Shown in pieces: positions 6,664 through 12,520 of a stretch of DNA of 13,642 bases. The notes beneath the pieces were generated by a model that was not told the DNA's origin, ran no database searches, and saw only the letters and a program-made list of their open reading frames with translations. The DNA is from Acidimicrobiia bacterium. GTDB taxonomy: Bacteria; Actinomycetota; Acidimicrobiia; Spongiisociales; ZC4RG35. The number at the start of each line of letters is the position of its first letter. Position 1 is the first letter of the stretch. The position numbers were made by a program, and so were the translations under genes. The stretch lies in contig WHTL01000072.1 of NCBI GenBank assembly GCA_009377735.1, forward strand, positions 1-13,642. The letters are read 5' to 3'.

Positions 6664-7656
6664 TCACAGAGCGTCTTGGGCGCCTAGGGCCCAGGCCAGA
6701 CCTGACTCGGGGTCGTCGGCGGCTATTTGGATGGTCCAACCCGTTTCCGACCCGCCCGCGGACCAGCGCCACCAGCGGAGGCGCTCGAGTCCGGCGCCGA
6801 CCTGATCTGGGTCTGCCGGCCAATCGAGATCGGACAGTTCCGACACGACGAACCAGGCGGCTGCCCTACCCGCGGCGAGTCCGGGACGTCTCCCGTGTGC
6901 CCCTCCTGTGGATGCTGCCCATGCCATCCAGGCAAGAGCCGTGGGTCCGTCAAGAGGTGCTACTTCGATCTGGGGTGCACCGAGCGCCGCTACCGCGGAG
7001 GGTCCGTCACCGTCGACACAGACTGCCGAAACCACCCCGTTGGACTCGGTGATCCAGGGGTGAACCAATGACTCCAGTGCAGCTGTCCCTCCGGGGTCAT
7101 CGACGATTTCCGCTGCCGCCGTCTCGATCGGTTTCGGCTCAGCGAGGTCGGGTGTTGGCGCATCGACCCGGTCGGAGCGGAAGACGGGTGCCGGGTATGA
7201 GGGTTCCCAATGCTGGAGGTGGCGAGGTAGCTCCAGGTCCGTTCCCTCAGGCATCATCTCGCCCCTCACAGCACGCTCCGCCGCCACGGTACGACGAGCC
7301 GTCTCCAGATGGATGTGGGGCTCGAGCTCTGCCCATGTCTTGGTGGAGGAGGCTGTCTCGGCGAGGGAACCGAGGGTGAATTGGGTAGGGCCCTCATCTA
7401 TCACAGGACCTGCCCACGACCCTGGTGCCTCGAGAGCGAGGCGATAGCGGATGTGCTCGTCGACTCCCCAGAGCTGTCGACCTCGGGTCAGGGCCTCGGC
7501 GCAGCGATGACGCAGGTTCAGAAGCTCGTCCCATTCCCGGGCTTGGCAGAACCCGTCGATGATACGCAACAACTCGTCGGTGTCGGTCGATTCGACAGCG
7601 TCTGCGATCCGGTCGGGGGTGGTGGGGCCGGTCTCCCCCTCCAGGTCCTCTCTCAT
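6664..7656 (-). CDS. Unknown 330-aa protein, translationally coupled to the upstream gene
   Basis: I do not recognise this family. The N-terminal third (15-145) looks all-helical (AESTD..ELLRIIDGFCQAREWDELLNL type amphipathic stretches). It is followed by a proline-rich acidic linker (about 150-190) and a tryptophan/alanine-rich C-terminal domain (WMAWAAST, RWWRWSAGG, AWALGAQDAL). There is no signal peptide or membrane segment, so it is probably cytoplasmic. I chose the ATG at 7656 because it overlaps the upstream stop as ATGA and has GAAGAGGA just before it; an in-frame ATG at 7695 lies inside the upstream gene. The pair shares the promoter at 8025-8030 and the hairpin at 6643-6663. Confidence 0.75.
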   Translation of the reverse strand: MREDLEGETGPTTPDRIADAVESTDTDELLRIIDGFCQAREWDELLNLRHRCAEALTRGRQLWGVDEHIRYRLALEAPGSWAGPVIDEGPTQFTLGSLAETASSTKTWAELEPHIHLETARRTVAAERAVRGEMMPEGTDLELPRHLQHWEPSYPAPVFRSDRVDAPTPDLAEPKPIETAAAEIVDDPGGTAALESLVHPWITESNGVVSAVCVDGDGPSAVAALGAPQIEVAPLDGPTALAWMAWAASTGGAHGRRPGLAAGRAAAWFVVSELSDLDWPADPDQVGAGLERLRWWRWSAGGSETGWTIQIAADDPESGLAWALGAQDAL

Positions 7657-8024
7657 TCCTCTTCGGTGGCAGCGGACTCGTCGTGGGGATGCCACTTCCC
7701 CTCATTGCGTTCGCGCTCCTTTTCGACCGCCCGCCCAAAGGCGCCGAGGGAGTCGCCGATGGCCGAGGCCATCGATCCTGCCGCCTCGGAGACATCACGG
7801 CGAACCTCGGGATCCCCCAGTGCGCTGGCCACGGCGGAGGTCATGCTCTCCCACGCGGAGCCGAGAGTGTGAAGGGCAGACCGGATCTCCTCCTCGCTGG
7901 GTCCGGCAGAGGCAGAATCCCGATAGGTGTTACCGATGCGCCGAGCCAACTCGGTGAAGCGGTCATTGACCTCGTCCCAGGGTTCGGCTTTGTCGTTGCG
8001 GTCGTCGGGTGTCTCCACGATCAC
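7653..8024 (-). CDS. Small acidic helical protein of unknown function
   Basis: This 123-aa protein is highly charged and predicted largely helical (WDEVNDRFTELARRIGNTYRD, then EEEIRSALHTLGSAW and ASALGDPEVRRDVSEAAG stretches), with an acidic TEEE end. The alanine/serine-rich amphipathic pattern suggests a coiled or bundle-forming protein. I know no name for it. The start shown is GTG at 8024; the in-frame GTG at 8018 is at least as likely, because TACCCT lies exactly 6 nt before it (leaderless geometry) but touches the GTG at 8024. Its stop overlaps the next start by 4 bp (ATGA). Confidence 0.7.
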   Translation of the reverse strand: MIVETPDDRNDKAEPWDEVNDRFTELARRIGNTYRDSASAGPSEEEIRSALHTLGSAWESMTSAVASALGDPEVRRDVSEAAGSMASAIGDSLGAFGRAVEKERERNEGKWHPHDESAATEEE

Positions 8025-8030
8025 AGGGTA
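8025..8030 (-). promoter_or_regulatory. -10 box TACCCT of the unknown two-gene unit
   Basis: On the minus strand TACCCT precedes GTG (8024) directly and GTG (8018) by 6 nt. The latter spacing fits a leaderless transcript. A possible -35 (CTGACC, 8055-8050) has a long 19-nt spacer. Confidence 0.4.
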
Positions 8031-8084
8031 GGCGGTCTCGGTCTGAAGGGGTCAGTCACATGGGGAGTTTCAGCGACAGACCGC

Positions 8085-8090
8085 TACGAT
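8085..8090 (+). promoter_or_regulatory. -10 box TACGAT, leaderless start of the exonuclease gene
   Basis: TACGAT is followed by 7 nt and the GTG start at 8098, with no Shine-Dalgarno. No good -35 is visible. Together with 8025-8030 this forms a divergent promoter region of only about 70 bp. Confidence 0.45.
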
Positions 8091-8097
8091 TCCGCTG

Positions 8098-8940
8098 GTG
8101 AAAGTTCACCTGTTGGATGGGACGTTTGAGTTATTCCGGGCCTACTACGGTCGGCGCGACTCCATGGTCGATGCATCAGGCATGGATGTCACGGCTGCGG
8201 TGGGGGTGTTAGACACCACCTTGTCACTGCTTGCTGAGGACGGAGTGACACATGTGGCAGCCTCCTTTGACACCGTGATCGAGTCTTTTCGGAACGAGAT
8301 GTTCGCCGGCTACAAGTCGTCTGCAGGCATGCCGGAGGACCTTCTCATTCAGTTCCCGATCGTGGAGGATCTTCTGGAGGCCGCCGGGATCGTGGTGTGG
8401 CGAAACATTGAGTTCGAGGCAGATGATGCCCTCGCTGCAGCGGCTCTCCGCTGGATGGGGGATGTCGAACAGGTAGTCATCTGCTCCCCGGACAAGGATC
8501 TATGCCAATGTGTGGTGGGGGACCAGGTCGTGACCTACGACCGGATGCGCCGAGTGATACGCAACGAGGACGCCGTCCGTGAGAAGTTCGGGATCGCTCC
8601 CGAATCCATCCCCGACTATCTCGGTCTGGTGGGCGACACTGCCGACGGTGTTCCCGGGCTTCCGGGTTGGGGGGCGAAGTCGGCATCCACGGTCCTGGCC
8701 CGTTGGGGACGGATCGAGATGATCCCTCCCGACCCGGACCTCTGGGAGGTGAAGGTGCGGAGTGCCGCCAAGCTGGCGGCGACCCTCAACGAGATGGCCG
8801 AGGAGGCAGCCCTCTACCGGGCACTCACCATCCTCCGCCGCGACGTTCCCATCGCCGAGGAGCTGGAGGACCTGCATTGGAAGGGTTTCCCCAACCAGGG
8901 CGACAGGGACTCCGTCCTGGCCGCCTTCGGGATTACCTAG
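8098..8940 (+). CDS. Stand-alone 5'-3' exonuclease / flap endonuclease (PolA N-domain type)
   Basis: The 280-aa protein has the full metal-dependent FEN layout: D7 in HLLDGTFELFRAYYG, D58 (SFD), the helical-arch basic segment YKSSAGMPEDL, and E107-A-D-D110. It continues with SPDKDL (D132, D134) and a helix-3-turn-helix region GDTADGVPGLPGWGAKSA (179-196) with D180 and D183. No polymerase domain follows and the length matches stand-alone actinobacterial 5'-3' exonucleases. Family members cut 5' flaps and RNA primers in repair and replication. The start is GTG at 8098, placed by the strand beginning VKVHLLDGT and by the -10 box 7 nt upstream. The protein acts in the cytoplasm on DNA and has no partner gene nearby. 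Confidence 0.93.
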   Translation: MKVHLLDGTFELFRAYYGRRDSMVDASGMDVTAAVGVLDTTLSLLAEDGVTHVAASFDTVIESFRNEMFAGYKSSAGMPEDLLIQFPIVEDLLEAAGIVVWRNIEFEADDALAAAALRWMGDVEQVVICSPDKDLCQCVVGDQVVTYDRMRRVIRNEDAVREKFGIAPESIPDYLGLVGDTADGVPGLPGWGAKSASTVLARWGRIEMIPPDPDLWEVKVRSAAKLAATLNEMAEEAALYRALTILRRDVPIAEELEDLHWKGFPNQGDRDSVLAAFGIT

Positions 8941-8965
8941 CGGACCTTGTCATCCAGGTCCGGGG

Positions 8966-9093
8966 GTCGAGGTTGTGGATATGTGGGATGAGTAGAGACT
9001 TTCGCACCGTCGACAACCTGTGGTGCGGGGTTCGGGGTCGAGGTTGTGGGTATGTGCGATGAGTCCACATTCTCACACCGTCGATCATTTGTG
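8966..9093. repeat. Two 57-bp imperfect tandem repeats, 71-bp period
   Basis: Units 8966-9022 and 9037-9093 match at about 45 of 57 positions and share the ends GTCGAGGTTGTGG and CACCGTCGA. Flanking GGGG also recurs. In the first unit AGGTTGT (8970-8976) and ACAACCT (9013-9019) can pair, so each unit may be a decaying palindromic intergenic element. They lie between two convergent genes. Confidence 0.7.
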
Positions 9094-9100
9094 TTATCCG

Positions 9101-10516
9101 CTACTGCAACCTACGGAGGACGGATTGGGCTGCCCAATAGCCGGACATACCGTGGACTCCGGGTCCGGGTGGGGTAGAGGCGGAGCAGATAAAGACGCGG
9201 TCTAGGGGAGTCCGGTACGGGTCACGAGTCAGACGTGGTCGCAGCACCAGTTGCACGGGATCGACGCTTCCAGCGCCGATATCCCCATCTATGTAGTTGG
9301 CGTTGTACGTCTCTAGATCGGTGGGAGTCATTACGTGTCGCGCCAGGACAGTCTCGGAGAATCCCGGAGCGAACCTCTCCAACCGTCGCTCGATGTCCTT
9401 GAGGTGATCGGTGGTCGAGCCCGAAGGCACATGTGCGTACAGCCACAGGGTGTGCGAACCCTCAGGTGCCCGCGTGGGGTCGGCGGATGGTTGGGAGACG
9501 AGGATGAACGGTCGTTTGGGACTCCGCCCAGCAGCCACATGGCTCTCGGCTCTCGTCATCTCCTCGGACGTGCCACCCAGATGGATGAAGCCGGTCCGAT
9601 GGAGGTCGGGGTCGGCCCACGGGACTGGATCGGAAAGGGCATAGTCAACCTTGTAGGCCGCCGGTCCGTATCGGAAACGTCGATACGCCTTTAGGAATCG
9701 GTCGGGTACCTTCTCGTCCAAGAGATCGGCCACCGCGGCCGGGGTGGTGTCGGCGAGTATCGCCCGTGAACGAGGGAGCTGATCGAAGTCCTCGATCCTC
9801 GTCGACGTCGTGATCTCTCCATCACTGGCTCGGAGCGCCGCGGCTAGGGCGTCGGCAATTGCCTGGGAGCCTGTGGCGGCGATGGGCCATCCATGGGTGT
9901 GAGCAGTGGCCGCCATCACCAGACCGATACCTCCTGTCAGCGGCCGGGTGAGCGGCTGGAAGGAATGGGCGGCGCCACCGAGGAACAGAGCTTTCGCCTC
10001 TTCCTTCTGGAACCTCTGGGCGAGGAGAGTGGCGGGCAGGATACCTCGAGCACCGAAGCGGATCATCTCCCCGTTCGGGACTCGCACGAGTGGAGCGAGG
10101 AACCTGGGTGCGATCTCGTCCCAATCGGAGACGACCGGCCCCACCAGGTCGATCCAGGACGCGCCGTCGACACCGAGTCCGTCCGCCGTATCCTGGAGCG
10201 AGCGGTGGGCATAGGCAGATCGACCCGGTGCGATGGCTTGCGCAAAGGGGATTTCGGCATGGACCCATCTCAGTCCATGGGATTCCAGGTCGAGTTCGGA
10301 GAAGACGGGGGACGTGACGGCGAAGGGATGGCTCGTGGAACAAACGTCGTGACGAAACCCGGGGAGTGTCAGCTCGGCCGTTCGGGTTCCGCCGCCAATG
10401 GTGTCGGCCGCCTCGAAGACCTCGACGGATAATCCCTGACGGGCGAGGACCACGGCCGCAGTGAGCCCGTTGGGTCCGGAGCCGATGACGCTGATGTCTG
10501 CTGCCACCCGAGCCAT
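9101..10516 (-). CDS. Phytoene-desaturase-like FAD-dependent oxidoreductase
   Basis: This 471-aa flavoprotein opens with a Rossmann dinucleotide fold (DISVIGSGPNGLTAA, GxGxxG at 12-17, acidic E35 after VEVF) and GGGTRTAE. It ends with the FAD-contacting VFICSASTPPGPGVHGMSG (441-459), the signature of the COG1233 phytoene desaturase/carotenoid isomerase-related oxidoreductases. Members oxidise or isomerise polyenes and other hydrophobic substrates, but no carotenoid genes (crtB, crtE) are present here, so the substrate is unknown. The usual insertion between the two FAD halves is present (SFQPLTRPLTGGIGLVMAA). I start it at the ATG at 10516; the frame extends to 10606 but would overlap the terC promoter and aptamer. 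No clear ribosome site is seen. Confidence 0.9.
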   Translation of the reverse strand: MARVAADISVIGSGPNGLTAAVVLARQGLSVEVFEAADTIGGGTRTAELTLPGFRHDVCSTSHPFAVTSPVFSELDLESHGLRWVHAEIPFAQAIAPGRSAYAHRSLQDTADGLGVDGASWIDLVGPVVSDWDEIAPRFLAPLVRVPNGEMIRFGARGILPATLLAQRFQKEEAKALFLGGAAHSFQPLTRPLTGGIGLVMAATAHTHGWPIAATGSQAIADALAAALRASDGEITTSTRIEDFDQLPRSRAILADTTPAAVADLLDEKVPDRFLKAYRRFRYGPAAYKVDYALSDPVPWADPDLHRTGFIHLGGTSEEMTRAESHVAAGRSPKRPFILVSQPSADPTRAPEGSHTLWLYAHVPSGSTTDHLKDIERRLERFAPGFSETVLARHVMTPTDLETYNANYIDGDIGAGSVDPVQLVLRPRLTRDPYRTPLDRVFICSASTPPGPGVHGMSGYWAAQSVLRRLQ

Positions 10517-10549
10517 TGTGGTACATGGAAAGAGAAGCCGACACCTATG

Positions 10550-10581
10550 CCATTGCGGGTGTGGCAACACGTCTACAATGG
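10550..10581. promoter_or_regulatory. Dyad over the terC promoter, candidate operator
   Basis: CCATTG (10550-10555) and CAATGG (10576-10581) are inverted, with an inner GTGT (10559-10562)/ACAC (10567-10570) pair centred 1 bp away. The arms cover the presumed -35 and -10 of the riboswitch transcript. It could bind a regulator; no known consensus is matched. Confidence 0.3.
10553..10579 (+). promoter_or_regulatory. terC operon promoter (TTGCGG, TACAAT)
   Basis: TACAAT (10574-10579) is a strong -10; TTGCGG (10553-10558) stands 15 nt upstream (ATTGCG gives 16). Transcription would begin near 10586, just before the riboswitch P1 strand. Confidence 0.55.
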
Positions 10582-10588
10582 CTGCCAT

Positions 10589-10698
10589 CGGAGGGGAGTA
10601 CCCCACGCGGCATTATATGAATGCCAATGGAATCGTCGTCATCACGGGCGTTCGTCCCGGCGGTTCCGGTCTCTGAAGGAGACGGGGGAGACCTCCGG
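10589..10698 (+). promoter_or_regulatory. yybP-ykoY manganese riboswitch aptamer
   Basis: The leader of the TerC gene contains the hallmarks of the yybP-ykoY Mn2+ aptamer. A 5' P1 strand runs into conserved GGGGAGTA (10593-10600). Hairpins follow: GGCATT/AATGCC (10609-10625), a CGTCATCACG region with CGGG/CCCG (10645-10659), and GTCTC/GAGAC (10669-10683). The 3' end AGACCTCC (10689-10696) re-pairs with CGGAGG (10589-10594) to close P1. Length (about 110 nt) and position directly upstream of a TerC/Alx-family gene fit the family. It should sense cytoplasmic manganese. Confidence 0.88.
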
Positions 10699-10735
10699 CG
10701 GAACAGACAAAGTGATTAACGTTTCCGACCGGAGG
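10692..10735 (+). promoter_or_regulatory. Shine-Dalgarno-sequestering hairpin, riboswitch expression platform
   Basis: CCTCCGG (10692-10698), the 3' strand of P1, is the perfect complement of CCGGAGG (10729-10735), which holds the terC ribosome site (GGAGG, 5 nt before ATG 10741). Pairing continues past a bulged A (10728) as CGGAA/TTCCG, about 12 bp in all. P1 and this hairpin exclude each other, which predicts that ligand frees the ribosome site. Confidence 0.7.
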
Positions 10736-10740
10736 ACTCC

Positions 10741-11766
10741 ATGAACCCACAAATCCTCGCCACAGAGGCACCTGCCACCAGCAACTTCGCTTCCTTCGAC
10801 ACCCCTGCGGTGGTGTGGGTTGGCCTCTTGGTGTTGGTGGTGACCCTGCTCCTTTTCGATCTGCTGGTGGTGCACCGTCGACCTCATGCAGTGCTTTTTC
10901 GGGAGGCCATGATCGAATCCGGCGTCTGGATCACCATCGGGCTCTCGTTCGGGCTCTTCATCCTGTGGTGGCAGGGAGGGCAGGCCGCTGGTGAGTATTA
11001 CGCCGGGTATCTGATCGAGAAGTCTCTCTCGATCGACAATGTCTTCGTGTGGGCCGTCATCCTGAGTTATTTCGCCGTGCCCGCCAAGTACCAATTCCGT
11101 GTCCTGTTCTGGGGTGTGTTCGGCGCCCTGGTGCTACGTGCCATCTTCATTTTCGCTGGTGTCGCCCTCCTCGAGAGGTTCGACTGGTTGCTCTATGTAT
11201 TTGGTGCCTTTCTCCTCTTTACCGCCTGGAGGATGGTGTCCGGCGATGACGAGGAGATCCACCCCGAGGACAATCCCATACTGAAATTGGTTAGACGGGT
11301 GGTGCCGTCCACTCCGACGTATCACGGACAGCATCTTTTCGCCAGGGTCGATGGCCGTCTCCTGGCAACACCCCTTTTCGCGGTCCTCATCATGGTGGAG
11401 GCAACCGATGTGGTGTTCGCCGTTGACTCCGTTCCGGCCATCCTGGCGGTGAGTCGAGAGCCCTTCATCGTATTCTCGTCCAACGCCTTTGCCATCCTCG
11501 GGTTGCGCGCCCTCTACTTTGCATTGGCCGGCCTCAAGGATCGCTTCCGATATATCGACTACGGGCTCGCCGCCATCCTCGCCTTCGTGGGGGTCAAGAT
11601 GCTGATCGCCAACCTCTATCACATCCCTATCCCTCTCTCTCTCGTGGTCATCTTCGGGTTGTTGGCCATCTCGATCGTGGTGTCTTTGCGTGCCGACAAA
11701 CGTGAGGAGAACGAGCTGAGTGACATCCCGGCGCGGAAGGATCCAGAGGAACCAGACGAGATGTGA
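10741..11766 (+). CDS. TerC/Alx-family integral membrane protein, probable manganese exporter
   Basis: The 341-aa polytopic protein has about eight hydrophobic segments and the two acidic membrane motifs of the TerC family: EKSLSIDNVFVWAVI (93-107, D99 and N100) and EATDVVFAVDSVPAI (220-234, E220, D223, D229). A cytoplasmic loop at 168-205 and a charged C-terminal tail (DKREENELSD...DEM) flank the helices. Family members such as Alx and the Bacillus TerC proteins export Mn2+ or help load metals onto secreted enzymes. The yybP-ykoY aptamer in its leader supports a manganese role. GGAGG 5 nt before the ATG fixes the start. The ZIP-like gene follows after 36 nt, so the two form one operon. Confidence 0.93.
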   Translation: MNPQILATEAPATSNFASFDTPAVVWVGLLVLVVTLLLFDLLVVHRRPHAVLFREAMIESGVWITIGLSFGLFILWWQGGQAAGEYYAGYLIEKSLSIDNVFVWAVILSYFAVPAKYQFRVLFWGVFGALVLRAIFIFAGVALLERFDWLLYVFGAFLLFTAWRMVSGDDEEIHPEDNPILKLVRRVVPSTPTYHGQHLFARVDGRLLATPLFAVLIMVEATDVVFAVDSVPAILAVSREPFIVFSSNAFAILGLRALYFALAGLKDRFRYIDYGLAAILAFVGVKMLIANLYHIPIPLSLVVIFGLLAISIVVSLRADKREENELSDIPARKDPEEPDEM

Positions 11767-11802
11767 GGGGAGTCGTGATCGCGGGCGGATCGGTAACACC
11801 TG

Positions 11803-12498
11803 ATGGGTGAGGTCGTCGTCTTCGCCGTCATAGCTTCCAGTGCCCTGGTAGTTGGTGCCGTGATTGGAGTGGTGAGACCCCCGTCGCAGAGGATTACGGC
11901 TGTGCTGCTCGGCTTCGCCTCCGGAGCGCTCATTTCTGCAATGGCCTTCGAGTTGTTCCAGGGGGCAGTGGTCTCGGGAGGTCCTTGGCGGGCCGGAGTG
12001 GCGTTGCTGATCGGGGCAACCACCTTTGTGGTTGTCGATGTCTGGCTCACCCGCCGTACGGAGCGACGCCAGGAATCAGGTGCCACCATCGGGTTTGCCC
12101 TGGTCACTCTGGACGGAGTACCGGAAAACCTCGCCCTCGGTGTTTCGCTCATTGAGGCTGGAAGCCTGCCTCTTCTGATCGCCATCTTCGCTTCCAACCT
12201 CCCCGAGGCGATCGTGGGCGCCAGGAAAATGGATGAGTCGGGTCTGGAAAAGGGTCGGGTCGTTGGCATCTGGGTGGTGGCCGCTGTCCTCCTCGCGGTC
12301 GCCGTGATCGTAGGGTTTGCTGCTCTCGACCGTCTTGACGAGGTGACCCTGGCATGGCCTCTCGGTTTTGCCGGCGGCGCCGTCCTTGCCTCCCTCGCCG
12401 ACACACTGATGCCGGAGGCGTATCAGGAAGGCGGACCTACCGTCGCCTACGCCACCGCCCTCGGCTTTCTCCTGTCGTTCCTGCTCTCGTCGGTTTGA
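11803..12498 (+). CDS. ZIP-family-like metal transporter with atypical metal motif
   Basis: The 231-aa membrane protein has the ZIP arrangement of about eight helices. GFASGALISAMAFELF (37-52) recalls ZIP helix 2-3. LDGVPENLALGVSL (103-116) and ASNLPEAIVGA (130-140) correspond to the metal-binding helices 4 and 5 (usually HNFPEGLA and N.PEG). GGAVLASLADTLMPEAY (191-207) matches the C-terminal ZIP helix. The usual histidine of helix 4 is aspartate (D104) and PEG is PEN or PEA, so the metal may not be zinc. An in-frame TAA 9 nt before the ATG confirms the start; there is no good Shine-Dalgarno. It probably shares the manganese-responsive transcript with terC and may move Mn2+, Fe2+ or Zn2+ in either direction. 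Confidence 0.85.
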   Translation: MGEVVVFAVIASSALVVGAVIGVVRPPSQRITAVLLGFASGALISAMAFELFQGAVVSGGPWRAGVALLIGATTFVVVDVWLTRRTERRQESGATIGFALVTLDGVPENLALGVSLIEAGSLPLLIAIFASNLPEAIVGARKMDESGLEKGRVVGIWVVAAVLLAVAVIVGFAALDRLDEVTLAWPLGFAGGAVLASLADTLMPEAYQEGGPTVAYATALGFLLSFLLSSV

Positions 12499-12511
12499 GA
12501 AGAAGCCGACG
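12488..12511. terminator. Hairpin over the stop of the ZIP gene, between convergent genes
   Basis: CGTCGGTTT (12488-12496) pairs with AAGCCGACG (12503-12511), 9 bp with one G-U and a 6-nt loop. It spans the stop codon (12496-12498) and sits 9 bp from the end of the converging flavoprotein gene, so it could serve both directions. No T tract is present. Confidence 0.4.
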
Positions 12512-12520
12512 GCCCGTTGG

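Noticed and set aside
8971..9100. DnaA boxes and a replication origin
   Set aside because: TGTGGATAT and TTATCCGCT are near the DnaA-box consensus, but there are only one or two weak matches, no AT-rich unwinding region and no dnaA or dnaN gene nearby.
9101..10606. 30-residue longer start for the phytoene-desaturase-like protein
   Set aside because: The extension would run into the terC promoter and aptamer and adds no fold element; the Rossmann strand begins right after the ATG at 10516.
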